Positions 17,086 through 25,652 of a DNA stretch of 64,000 bases are shown here, piece by piece. This DNA comes from Bin34 sp963422415. GTDB taxonomy: Bacteria > Chloroflexota > Anaerolineae > Caldilineales > Caldilineaceae. The position numbers were made by a program, and so were the translations under genes. The stretch's first letter is position 1, and every line of letters begins with the position of its first letter. The stretch lies in assembly GCA_963422415.1 (NCBI GenBank), contig OY729430.1:3038001-3102000 (forward strand). The letters are read 5' to 3'. The notes under the pieces are model-generated. The model saw nothing but the letters and a program-made list of their open reading frames with translations, ran no database searches and had not been told where the DNA came from.

Positions 17086-17212
17086 TCCCGAAATTGCAGC
17101 GCAATTCCAACGACACCGGTCCGGGTCAGACAATTCCGATGCAACGCAAGATACCTCCTCTCGACCAAGACAACCCAAGTATGTTGTTTTGGCTCTTCCC
17201 GCCGCTTGCTCC

Positions 17213-17247
17213 CCGGCTCGGTCATCAAGACCGAGCCGGTTTGTTTT
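17213..17247 (+). terminator. Rho-independent terminator-like hairpin
   Basis: A 10-bp GC-rich perfect stem CCGGCTCGGT / ACCGAGCCGG with a 7-nt loop is followed by TTTGTTTT on the plus strand. It ends 16 nt before the GTG of the next gene, so it either ends transcription from the repeat B side or attenuates the exported-protein gene. Confidence 0.7.
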
Positions 17248-17263
17248 CATGAGGAGGAACCTA

Positions 17264-17941
17264 GTGAAAATCTATCGATTCATTGCCTTTGTGTTTGTCG
17301 TCAGCATCATATCGCTTGGCACCCCATGGAAAACCGCGGTCTATGCAGGGTCCCATGAAAGAAAAACGGAAAGCGTTCCACAAGAGGACGAAACATTGGA
17401 TCCAGCAGAGATCAAGGCGTGGCTGGATGAAAACCGGATAGAGTATACGGTGAGATCAGAGAGTGTCAATTTCTATTTGCCCACACGCACGGAACTCACT
17501 GCTCTGTTCTTGAACGATGAAGACCCATATCAAGTATCAAGGCGCAACGACTTTGCCTCCGGTGAGGATACATTTTCCGAGTTGCTGCCAAACGTTGCCT
17601 TAGCCAACGGTGGCCGATGGCTAAGACACTCTTGTCATCCTCGCGGCAACGCATTTCTTAAATTGGGTGGGCAAACATTCACCAGAATTGTGGATGGTGG
17701 AATCTATTTCTTCGATCATCGTCGTGAGTACTTTCGCGTGCTTGATCCGACACCACGAACTTACACCGTTACCGAAGGCCCTGACGGTGAGCTGTCCAAT
17801 GATCAATCACTGTCAGGAAACGAATTGGGATATGCCTTCTATACGGTTTCAGTTACCTATGATATGGACTATTGCTTTGCATGGTACTGCGTGCCTCAGC
17901 AAACTGATGTTGACGAGGAATGTGAATTCGAGTCCAATTGA
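17264..17941 (+). CDS. Exported protein of unknown function
   Basis: The 225-residue product starts at a GTG with a GAGGAGG ribosome site 6 nt upstream; this choice places a signal peptide at the very start (IYRFIAFVFVVSIISLG, cleavage likely after VYA). The mature part is acidic, with IKAWLDENRIEYTVRSES and several cysteines (HSCHP, DYCFAWYC, EECEF) that could form disulfides. No family is recognised. It is intact, in contrast to the exported-protein pseudogene at 13448, and likewise lies about 370 bp downstream of a repeat B copy. The following membrane-protein gene begins 6 nt later, so the two probably form an operon. Confidence 0.7.
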   Translation: MKIYRFIAFVFVVSIISLGTPWKTAVYAGSHERKTESVPQEDETLDPAEIKAWLDENRIEYTVRSESVNFYLPTRTELTALFLNDEDPYQVSRRNDFASGEDTFSELLPNVALANGGRWLRHSCHPRGNAFLKLGGQTFTRIVDGGIYFFDHRREYFRVLDPTPRTYTVTEGPDGELSNDQSLSGNELGYAFYTVSVTYDMDYCFAWYCVPQQTDVDEECEFESN

Positions 17942-17947
17942 CAGATC

Positions 17948-19000
17948 ATGGGGAATGTCAGTCGCTACATTCGGAAGCTCTCTCTTCCCCGTCTCCCCAA
18001 AAGGAAACGGGCAAGAGAGAGGGTACTTGGTATCCGGTGGATGTCCATGTGGCCTAGCGCTCAGCTTGCGCGGCCTCGCATCGCCCGCACCATGCTGTTT
18101 TCGCTGGCTCTGTTAGCATCGCCCTATCTGCCCCTTGGACTGGCGAATCCACAGGACAATGGCGCTTTGCTGACGATTGCCTACTTCTATCCTGCCTTGA
18201 TAGTGCTTTGGGGTCTATGGAAGGCACACAGCGTCATTGGCTGGGCCGTAATGGGGATCCATGGGGCCAATACAGCTGTTTTCATCGGCATTGCCGCCAT
18301 TTTGGAAAAACCCTTCAAGGACCCTTCAACAGAAAGTTCGATCCTGTCTGCATATTATTGGCAGAACATTGCCATGATTCCCGTCTCAATAGCAGGACTT
18401 CACTTTCTGTTCAATTTCTGGACGTTGGTCATATTTGTGTTCTTTTGGCGATGGGACTGCCATTTGCCGCCGCCCATGGAAACCAAGCGGGACAACAGGG
18501 CAATTCCGGACCATGGTCAAAACCCAATTTGGCATCATAATCGACTCCACGCGCTGTTGCTTGCAATTTTGATTGCTTGTGTGTGTCTGGGATGTCTACT
18601 GACTATATGGCTGGCCCTAATATTCCTGGGAAACGGGGAGGAGGCCCACTCTCGCCTTGTGATGGGAGCACATTGGCTGACATGGCCCCAATCGATTCTA
18701 GAGACTCCACATGCTGTCTTTCACATGGTATCCATCACAGTTCTAGGGCTATCGTTACTGCTTGGCATGGTATGCCGACGCAACGATATGGTGGAAGCCG
18801 CCTGTTGGCTGTTGTTGCCAGGACAACTGATCACTGTTACGCTGCTTCCTGTACCTCTCTTGGCGGTTGTCAGTACGCTGGCCATGCTGATTCTTGGTTT
18901 GCTTATCCAGTGGCGCCACGGATTTCCCATGACCTTGCTCCAAACCCGCAGGCATCGAACGCCAAGAGATTGGCCAGATGCAATATCAACGGGACCTTGA
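17948..19000 (+). CDS. Polytopic membrane protein, unknown function
   Basis: A 350-residue protein with a basic N-terminal tail and about seven or eight hydrophobic spans, roughly at residues 48-65, 73-92, 97-119, 140-167, 203-227, 257-275 and 285-320. There is a polar loop at 170-200 (WDCHLPPPMETKRDNRAIPD) and a basic C-terminal tail. No catalytic or transporter motif is evident. An internal ATG (MSMWPSAQ, residue 32) is an alternative start. It follows the exported protein by 6 nt and ends the accessory island. Confidence 0.65.
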   Translation: MGNVSRYIRKLSLPRLPKRKRARERVLGIRWMSMWPSAQLARPRIARTMLFSLALLASPYLPLGLANPQDNGALLTIAYFYPALIVLWGLWKAHSVIGWAVMGIHGANTAVFIGIAAILEKPFKDPSTESSILSAYYWQNIAMIPVSIAGLHFLFNFWTLVIFVFFWRWDCHLPPPMETKRDNRAIPDHGQNPIWHHNRLHALLLAILIACVCLGCLLTIWLALIFLGNGEEAHSRLVMGAHWLTWPQSILETPHAVFHMVSITVLGLSLLLGMVCRRNDMVEAACWLLLPGQLITVTLLPVPLLAVVSTLAMLILGLLIQWRHGFPMTLLQTRRHRTPRDWPDAISTGP

Positions 19001-19417
19001 GGCAGACAGGACCTTGGTCCATGCACGGGCTTGTACAATACCGAAAGTCCAGTGGTGGAACGGGGAAGCCATTGGATTCTTGGCAACGGGTTTACGGACA
19101 GACAGCCTCCTGCTGGCTCATGTTAACCGGATGATGCAATGGTTTCCGGCCATTCCACGCATATTGCCGCTTGACCAGCTTGGAACATCGATCTCCAAGG
19201 CCCGGACGAGATTGCTCTGGGTCCCCGGCAGCGGAGTCGCCGACATCGGGCCGTCATAGGCACATAAGGCACAGGGAATCCTCTTCCATATTCGGGGAGC
19301 TCCCATATCTTCCGCCAGGGTCTTCACGCCTATACCCGCCCCGAACCGGGGGACCGTGACCCGGGCACCCGGCTTATCCGTGATCTCGGGGGACCTTATG
19401 GCGGGCAGCGCGCGCGG
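19001..19417. other. Convergent intergenic region, no gene supported
   Basis: About 417 bp between the convergent membrane-protein gene and secF. Short frames exist on both strands, the longest about 70-90 codons, without recognisable motifs. Several GC-rich stretches (for example CCCGAACCGGGGGACC and GACCCGGGCACCCGG) could form hairpins but no T-tract follows. It is probably decayed sequence at the island border. Confidence 0.4.
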
Positions 19418-20347
19418 TTATGCCGAGCTACTGGCTCGTTTGGGCCACAGACTTCCTTCCTGCCAAGCCACCAGGATGGGAGTGGCATTGCACAGTGAGC
19501 TGTAGGTCCCCGAGAGCAGACCAACCATCAACACGGCCATGAACTGCCGCAAGGTGGCTCCACCCAGGATCAGAATGGCGGTCAAGACCAGCAATGCCGT
19601 GATCTGGGTCGCCACGGAGCGCTGCAGCGTTTCCACTATGCTGCGGTTGGCCACAGTGGCAAAGGACACTGTCTGATAGCGTCGCTGATTTTCCCGCAGA
19701 CGATCAAACACCACAATCGTGTCGTTGACGCTGAAGCCAATCACCGTCAGCACAGCGGTCAGGAACAGGGCGTCAACCTCCCAGCGAGCCACCCAGCTCA
19801 TCAAGGCCAAGAAGGAAAGAGTCACCAGCACGTCATGTACCAAGGCCAGAACCGCACAGGCCCCATAGCGCAGCGGATGACTCACCTGCCGAAAGGCCAC
19901 GGTAATGTAAATCAGGATGCCAATCGAAGCCACCACGATGGCCAGAAAGGCGGCCCGGCTGACTTCCGCGCCGATAGTGGGCCCAATGTTGCGGTAAAAG
20001 AGCTCGTCGAACACGCCCACCTGGGCCGTGATGTCTCCCTCCAAGGCCTCCTTGACGTTGTTCTCTATCTCCTTCAGTTTCAGCTGCACGGTGCGGTCAT
20101 CCTGCACCATGAAGGTCGTGGTGTCGGTCAGTTCCCGAGCCAGCGCCACATCGCGCACCTGTTCAGCTGTGACCGGTTCCGCAAACTGAATTTCCCACTG
20201 TACACCGCCGGTGTAGTCGATGCTGAGCGGTAGCGGCGATACTCCCGACACCCCTCGCACCAGCATGAAGAGAATGGAGGGCAGGATGAGAACCAAGGAG
20301 ATCAGGAACCAGAGAGGTCTCCGTTCCACAATTTTGAGATCAGACAT
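19418..20347 (-). CDS. secF: Protein translocase subunit SecF
   Basis: SecF with SecD and YajC uses the proton-motive force to pull exported proteins through the SecYEG channel on the periplasmic side. The 309-residue protein has an N-terminal membrane segment (WFLISLVLILPSILFML), the DYTGGVQWEIQF motif of the family, and five C-terminal membrane spans. The conserved TVIGFSVNDTIVVFDRLREN is also present. It starts 33 nt after the secD stop. Length and order are normal. Confidence 0.96.
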   Translation of the reverse strand: MSDLKIVERRPLWFLISLVLILPSILFMLVRGVSGVSPLPLSIDYTGGVQWEIQFAEPVTAEQVRDVALARELTDTTTFMVQDDRTVQLKLKEIENNVKEALEGDITAQVGVFDELFYRNIGPTIGAEVSRAAFLAIVVASIGILIYITVAFRQVSHPLRYGACAVLALVHDVLVTLSFLALMSWVARWEVDALFLTAVLTVIGFSVNDTIVVFDRLRENQRRYQTVSFATVANRSIVETLQRSVATQITALLVLTAILILGGATLRQFMAVLMVGLLSGTYSSLCNATPILVAWQEGSLWPKRASSSA

Positions 20348-20380
20348 GGGTACAGGTATGCAGCGCGGCGGAGATCGAGT

Positions 20381-21784
20381 CTAGTGTCCCACCAGAGCCT
20401 TGTTGGCGGAAGGTGCCAGACCGGTGGTGAAGGCCGTCAGGGAGCGCATGAAGGTACGCGTGATCAGCACGGCAGTCAACATGGAGAGCGTCACGCCAAT
20501 GGCCAGAGTGAGGGCAAAGCCTTTGACCACGCTGGCGCCGAAGCTGCTGCCAAACCAATACAGCACGGCACAACTGATCAGGGTGGAGATGTTGCCATCG
20601 CGTATGGCCGGCCAAGCGCGGTTGAAGCCGGTCCGCACGGCATTGCGCAGGGAACGACCCGTGCGCAGCTCTTCCCGAAATCTTTCGAAGATCAGGATGT
20701 TGGCATCCACGGCCATGCCGATGGACAGCAGGAAGCCGGCGATGCCTGGCAAGGTCAGGGTCACGGGAATGATCTTGAAGACGGACACGTTCAAGGCGAC
20801 GTAGATGACCAAGGCCAGACAGGCCAGCAACCCCGGCAGGCGATAGATCACCAGCATGAAGACCAGAACCATGAGCAAGCCGACCTGGCCCGCCAGCAGA
20901 CTCTGGGTGACTGAGTTCTGGCCCAAGGTCGCCCCGATGGTCCGCACATCCACTACGGTCAGCGGCACGGGCAACGCTCCATAGCGCATCTGAATGGCCA
21001 GGCTGCGGGCTTCCTCTTCGGTAAAGCTGCCGGAAATGACGCCCACGTCCCGAATGCCGGCGTTGATAACGGGAGTCGCCAGAACAAGACCGTCCAGTAC
21101 GATGGGCATGATCTGGCCGACGTTGGCATTGGTGTATGCAAAGAATTCGTCGGCGCCTTCCCCGGTCAGTTCAAAACTGATCTGCCATTGACCGGTGGTA
21201 TCGTCCACCGAAGGCACGGCGTCCTGCAACACCGTGCCCGTCATCACCGTTTCAAAGACGGTGTCCGGGAAAGGCAATGGCGTCGGATCGCTCAATCCGC
21301 CGATGATGGCCTGCTGCGTCTCGGCCACGGCACTGGGTCGGTTCGTGGTGTTGATGACGGCTCCGGAAAAGACTTGGGCATTCTCAGAGCGGATGAACTC
21401 CAGCTGGCCCGTGGCCCGCAGGGTCTCAATGGCCTTTTCGGGGTTGTCTATGCCAGGCAGCTCCACGATGATGCGCCGCCCGCCCTGCCCTTGCACCAGC
21501 GGCTCCGTTACGCCCAAGCTGTTGACCCGGTTTTCCACGATGATGCGCGCAGTGGACATGGCCCCCTCGTCTAGGGTCGTGTCCGCGGGCAGGTCCGCCT
21601 CCAGTAGAATCTGGGATCCGCCCTGCAGGTCCAGACCGCGGGCGATGTCCCGCAGATCCCGTGGTGTGTCAACGCCGCCCAGCAGGTTCTCCAAGGCAGC
21701 AGCGTGATCCAAAGGCAACGCGATGTACAGGACCAAGGCGGCCAGCAGAGCAATGGCAAGAAGCGAAGCTACATTGGAACGCAT
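20381..21784 (-). CDS. secD: Protein translocase subunit SecD
   Basis: SecD is the partner of SecF in the Sec accessory complex. The product has 467 residues from the ATG at 21784. It has one N-terminal membrane span (LLAIALLAALVLYIALPL), the signature DIARGLDLQGGSQILLEAD, and RRIIVELPGIDNPEKAIETL. The C-terminal five-span domain contains GIAGFLLSIGMAVDANILIF (D1, proton path) and ERFREELRTGR. The open frame continues another 52 codons upstream through a hairpin and a likely promoter, so I prefer the shorter start. Confidence 0.95.
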   Translation of the reverse strand: MRSNVASLLAIALLAALVLYIALPLDHAAALENLLGGVDTPRDLRDIARGLDLQGGSQILLEADLPADTTLDEGAMSTARIIVENRVNSLGVTEPLVQGQGGRRIIVELPGIDNPEKAIETLRATGQLEFIRSENAQVFSGAVINTTNRPSAVAETQQAIIGGLSDPTPLPFPDTVFETVMTGTVLQDAVPSVDDTTGQWQISFELTGEGADEFFAYTNANVGQIMPIVLDGLVLATPVINAGIRDVGVISGSFTEEEARSLAIQMRYGALPVPLTVVDVRTIGATLGQNSVTQSLLAGQVGLLMVLVFMLVIYRLPGLLACLALVIYVALNVSVFKIIPVTLTLPGIAGFLLSIGMAVDANILIFERFREELRTGRSLRNAVRTGFNRAWPAIRDGNISTLISCAVLYWFGSSFGASVVKGFALTLAIGVTLSMLTAVLITRTFMRSLTAFTTGLAPSANKALVGH

Positions 21785-21844
21785 GAATGCACTAGGGTTC
21801 AAGACTCCACTGCGGAGAATTTTTCGAGTAAAACGCAAGAGCAC

Positions 21845-21885
21845 AGTATAGAGTAAAGGCAGAAGCCCAACCAAAAAGGTTGGGC
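21845..21885 (-). promoter_or_regulatory. Possible secD promoter overlapped by a hairpin
   Basis: On the minus strand TATACT (21850-21845) is a good -10, with TTGGTT 18 nt upstream as a weak -35. A perfect 8-bp inverted repeat GCCCAACC-AAAAA-GGTTGGGC (21865-21885) covers the -35. It could be an operator; on the plus strand it lacks a T-tract, so it is not a convincing terminator. Confidence 0.35.
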
Positions 21886-21926
21886 ACTGCATCTTCCTCT
21901 CATCCATGTCCCCTGTATCCAGACCC

Positions 21927-22778
21927 ATGTCAACCCGCAACTACATTAGCAGCACCCAGAATCGCCATATTCGTCAGGCCATTCGACTGCGCAAGGCGGC
22001 ACACCGCAAGGAGCAGGGCCATACCCTCATCGAAGGAGAACCGGAAATCTGCCGGGCCTTGGATCGGCAAGTCCCCTTTCACTCCATCTATATTTGTGAC
22101 GACCACATTCGGGGACACGCGACCCGGCAATTGGTGGAACGGCTGGAGGCCTGCGCACAGCGATCCGGAACCCACCTCTTTGCCGTGTCGCCTCATGTCT
22201 TCGAGAGACTGGCCGTTCGGGATGGCGTGGGGGCCGTCGTCGTTGAAGCCCGCCCGCCCCAGACCCGGTTGCGGAACCTGCCCCTTGCCGTGCAGGAGCC
22301 TTATGTCGTTCTGGAGGACGCGGCCAACCCCGGAAACATCGGGGCCATCCTACGCACGTCCCATGCAGTGAGCGCGGCAGGACTGATCCTGGCCCGTTCC
22401 GGGAGATCCGGCACCGATCTGGCCAACCCCAGCGTGATCAGGGCCAGCCTAGGCACGGTGTTTGATGTCCCGGCGGCCCAGGCAGACAGTGCAGAAGCCA
22501 TAAAGTGGCTGCAACAACGGGAGTGTGCCCTCATTGCCGTCACTCCCGCGGGACACAATCTGTACGAGATCGAAGACTGGCCTGATCGGGTCGCCTTTGT
22601 CTTTGGCAGTGAAGCCGCGGGTCTGACGTCCACTTGGCTGCGGGCCGCCCATGCCACAGTCGCCATTCCGATGGCCGAGGCTGCCGCGGACAGCCTCAAT
22701 CTCTCGGTTAGCGTGGCGGTGGTCCTGTACGAGCACTTGCGGCGCCGGCAGGCAGGCATCCCGCGGGATGCGCCTTGA
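21927..22778 (+). CDS. SpoU/TrmH-family RNA 2'-O-ribose methyltransferase
   Basis: SPOUT methyltransferases of this family methylate ribose in rRNA or tRNA with S-adenosylmethionine. The three knot motifs are present: LEDAANPGNIGAILRT, FVFGSEAAGLT and IPMAEAAADSLNLSVSVAV. An N-terminal substrate-binding domain starts IRQAIRLRKAAHRKEQGHTL. The length is 283 residues from the ATG at 21927; an ATG 21 nt upstream is also possible. It is divergent from secD. Which RNA it acts on (RlmB-type 23S, TsnR-type or tRNA) cannot be decided here. Confidence 0.9.
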   Translation: MSTRNYISSTQNRHIRQAIRLRKAAHRKEQGHTLIEGEPEICRALDRQVPFHSIYICDDHIRGHATRQLVERLEACAQRSGTHLFAVSPHVFERLAVRDGVGAVVVEARPPQTRLRNLPLAVQEPYVVLEDAANPGNIGAILRTSHAVSAAGLILARSGRSGTDLANPSVIRASLGTVFDVPAAQADSAEAIKWLQQRECALIAVTPAGHNLYEIEDWPDRVAFVFGSEAAGLTSTWLRAAHATVAIPMAEAAADSLNLSVSVAVVLYEHLRRRQAGIPRDAP

Positions 22779-22849
22779 TGCGCCAGATCACGCCGCAGGG
22801 ACATTGTGGGACGGCCATTTCAGCATAGCCCCCCAGAGAACGGATCCTG

Positions 22850-22858
22850 TGCTAGCAT
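22850..22858 (+). promoter_or_regulatory. Extended -10 promoter-like site before ftsH
   Basis: The sequence TGCTAGCAT (TGn plus TAGCAT) lies 50 nt upstream of the ftsH GTG. It follows the same TGC-TAnnnT pattern as other sites in the window. There is no clear -35. Confidence 0.3.
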
Positions 22859-22908
22859 TGATCCGGTTTTCCCTCGCCCTCGTTGCCCAATGTTAAGGAA
22901 GAAAACCT

Positions 22909-24888
22909 GTGAAACGAACCATTGTGTTGACGCCGCGCCGAATAGCCATGGCGGCCGGAGCCTTGATCCTGCTGGGATTGCTTGTGTACTTGGGCATCCG
23001 GCAGTTCCGCCCGCAGAAGATCTATGCATCCTTGGATTCGGTGGTCGCTGCGATCCAAGCCGAAGAAGTGCAGAGCGTCCTGATCAAAGGCAACCGCATT
23101 CTGGTCACCAAACGGAACGGGGACGAGCTCGAGGCCTTGAAGGAATCGGGGGTCTCTTTCCTGGAGACGCTGGATCAGCTGAGTGTCATCACGGCCCAAC
23201 GCGGGTCTTTTGACCTCAGTGTCGCCAGTCCCTCGACCTGGCAGCGCACCAGCCCCATTCTGTTTGCCCTGCTGCCCTTGCTGCTGATTGGATTCTTCTT
23301 TTTCTTCATATTGCGTCAGGCCCAGAACGTGGGCAGCCAGACCTTCAATTTCGGGCGCAGCCGAGTGCGCAAGTCAGCGGAGAACATCAGCGACGTATCC
23401 TTTGCCGATGTGGCGGGCAATGAGGAAGCCAAACAGGAACTGGAGGAAGTCGTCGAGTTCCTCAGGGAATCCGAGCGTTTTTTGGCCTTGGGCGCCCGCA
23501 TCCCCAAGGGAGTGCTCTTGGTCGGGCAGCCGGGCACGGGCAAGACCTTGATGGCCAAGGCAGTCGCCGGGGAAGCCGGAGTGCCGTTCTTTACCATCTC
23601 GGGATCGGAATTCGTGGAGATGTTTGTGGGAGTGGGCGCGCGCCGCGTGCGGGATCTCTTTTCCCAAGCGACAAAGCAGGCCCCTTGCATCGTGTTCGTG
23701 GATGAGATAGATGCCGTGGGCCGCCGGCGGGGAGCCGGCATGGGCGGTTCCCACGACGAACGGGAGCAGACGCTGAATCAGATTTTGGTCGAGATGGATG
23801 GCTTTGGCACGGATACCGAAGTCATCGTGATCGCCGCTACCAACCGCCCGGACATTCTGGATCCGGCCCTGATGCGCCCGGGACGCTTCGATCGGCGGGT
23901 CACCATGGATCTGCCGGACAGGAGGGGGCGCAGAGCCATTCTGGATGTCCACATCCAAGGGAAGCCACTGGCCGACGATGTGGACTTGGACGTGATTGCC
24001 CGCGAAAGCGCCGGTTTTGTCGGCGCCGATCTGGAAAACCTGGTCAACGAAGCGGCCATTTTCGCCGCCCGCCACGACCGTACGACCATCTCCATGGCGG
24101 AATTGGAGGAGGCGATTGAAAGAGTGCAGGTAGGTCCTGAACGAAAGTCCCGCCTTTACACTGCCAAGGAACGGGAAGTGCTGGCCTACCACCACAGCGG
24201 CCATGCGCTGGTCATGCATTACCTGCCGGATCACGATCCGGTGCACAAGATCACCATCATTCCGCGCGGCATGCAAAGTGGAGGTTCCCGCAGCCTGCCA
24301 GAGACGGAAACCCGGTTGCAGAACAACCGGATGTTCAATGCCATGCTGGCGGCCAGTCTGGGCGGCCGCGTCGCCGAACAGATGCAATTCGGCGAAGTCA
24401 CGACCGAGTCCACCGATGATCTGGACAGGGTCACCAAACTGGCCCGCACCATGATCACCCAATGGGGCATGAGCACGGATCTGGGCCCCATTCAGTATGG
24501 ACATCGGGACGAAATGGTATTTCTCGGATCAGCCATCACGGAATACCGCAATTATGGAGAAACCACAGCGGCCAGCATCGATACGGAAGTGCACGCGCTG
24601 GTGGAAGCCGCGGCGGCGAAGGCCCGGCTCATCCTGGAAGAACACCAGGACGATCTGCACGCGGTGGCCGCCTATCTGCTGGCACACGAGACCATTGAAC
24701 GGGCTGAATTCATCGCCATCCTCAACGGAGAGCTGACCGTGGACCAGCCAAGGGAGCCGGCCCCGCCTGTGCGGGTGGAGGGAAAAGCTCCGCAATCCGC
24801 GCCTCCGTCTCAGGATTTGCAGGAAAAAGAGGCGTCAGGCAAGAAAGGACTGGATCTGGGCGACAAACCCGTACCCAATCCCATTTAG
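22909..24888 (+). CDS. ftsH: FtsH-like AAA+ protein lacking the protease glutamate
   Basis: FtsH is a membrane-bound hexameric ATP-dependent zinc protease. The 659-residue protein has the full layout: membrane spans at about 9-27 and 107-127, a periplasmic domain between, and an AAA domain with Walker A (GQPGTGKT, 206-213), Walker B (IVFVDEID) and second-region-of-homology NRPDILDPALMRPGRFDRR. A protease domain follows. In that domain the zinc motif HEAGH reads HHSGH (428-432): both histidines remain but the catalytic glutamate is histidine. An aspartate pair (503-504, ESTDDLDR) can serve as third ligand. The protein probably unfolds or chaperones without cleaving. It starts at a GTG with AAGGAAG 8 nt upstream. 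Confidence 0.93.
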   Translation: MKRTIVLTPRRIAMAAGALILLGLLVYLGIRQFRPQKIYASLDSVVAAIQAEEVQSVLIKGNRILVTKRNGDELEALKESGVSFLETLDQLSVITAQRGSFDLSVASPSTWQRTSPILFALLPLLLIGFFFFFILRQAQNVGSQTFNFGRSRVRKSAENISDVSFADVAGNEEAKQELEEVVEFLRESERFLALGARIPKGVLLVGQPGTGKTLMAKAVAGEAGVPFFTISGSEFVEMFVGVGARRVRDLFSQATKQAPCIVFVDEIDAVGRRRGAGMGGSHDEREQTLNQILVEMDGFGTDTEVIVIAATNRPDILDPALMRPGRFDRRVTMDLPDRRGRRAILDVHIQGKPLADDVDLDVIARESAGFVGADLENLVNEAAIFAARHDRTTISMAELEEAIERVQVGPERKSRLYTAKEREVLAYHHSGHALVMHYLPDHDPVHKITIIPRGMQSGGSRSLPETETRLQNNRMFNAMLAASLGGRVAEQMQFGEVTTESTDDLDRVTKLARTMITQWGMSTDLGPIQYGHRDEMVFLGSAITEYRNYGETTAASIDTEVHALVEAAAAKARLILEEHQDDLHAVAAYLLAHETIERAEFIAILNGELTVDQPREPAPPVRVEGKAPQSAPPSQDLQEKEASGKKGLDLGDKPVPNPI

Positions 24889-24947
24889 CCGGCCGCGGCG
24901 CAGATCCGGGCTGGGGACAGACCCTTGCCTAGTACAGTCAACTCTGC

Positions 24948-25652
24948 ATGAAGGCCATGTCTGGCATCCTGTATGCCCTGCGAAGACACCATGTGGGAGC
25001 CTTCTCGCTGTTGCATTGGGTTTCCCTTTTCAGCTTGGGCGGGGCCGCGTTGATGGCCACGGAACGCTTTGACATGCACCGCCTTTGGAGTGGTCCCCTG
25101 CTGTTGCTGGCCGTTGCACTGCCAGTGGCGGACTATCTGGCCGCCCGAAGGGGCTACGTTTCCTTCACGCCGGGCCCCCACATGCCCGAGGCCACACGTC
25201 TGTCCCCCCAGACGCACGTTGCGGTGCGGGCCACCGGACTTTTTGAAGTGGAAGGCAAGTTTCGGCGCCATACTTGGCTGGAGGCTTCGTACCGCACCTT
25301 CCCTTCCCGCGAACATGCCGTGATTGCTACCTGTCCGCCCAGCAGGCTGCTGTGGGCAGGACGCAGCCGCAGAGAGGATCAGGGCATGTGGTACATCTTC
25401 TGCCTGCCGCAGGCCATACGGAACGTGCATGTGGGGTATGTACAATTCGGACGTCAGCGGCGGCCCGCCGTGGCTTTGACACATAACATGGAAGTGCCAG
25501 GCCGGTTTCGGCGAAAACGCGTTCGGCACGAGGACACAGTGATCTATCTGGGCTGCGCACACACTGCGGATGCACTGGTCATCGCGGGTGATCTGAACGC
25601 CGAAACGCCCTCAAGGCAGAAGTCCTGTCATGGCAAAAGCGTCATGCCATGA
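24948..25652 (+). CDS. Membrane-anchored protein of unknown function
   Basis: The 234-residue protein has two hydrophobic segments near the N-terminus (LLHWVSLFSLGGAALMA and SGPLLLLAVALPVADYLAA), then a soluble domain rich in arginine and aromatic residues (FRRHTWLEASYRTFPSREHA). No family is recognised; the two-span-plus-domain layout resembles membrane-anchored accessory domains. It begins 57 nt after ftsH and its stop overlaps the next gene's start as ATGA, so it is likely co-expressed with both neighbours. Confidence 0.6.
   Translation: MKAMSGILYALRRHHVGAFSLLHWVSLFSLGGAALMATERFDMHRLWSGPLLLLAVALPVADYLAARRGYVSFTPGPHMPEATRLSPQTHVAVRATGLFEVEGKFRRHTWLEASYRTFPSREHAVIATCPPSRLLWAGRSRREDQGMWYIFCLPQAIRNVHVGYVQFGRQRRPAVALTHNMEVPGRFRRKRVRHEDTVIYLGCAHTADALVIAGDLNAETPSRQKSCHGKSVMP

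Noticed and set aside
23374..24504. A 376-codon open frame opposite ftsH
   Set aside because: Antisense to strongly conserved AAA motifs; no independent homology or ribosome site.
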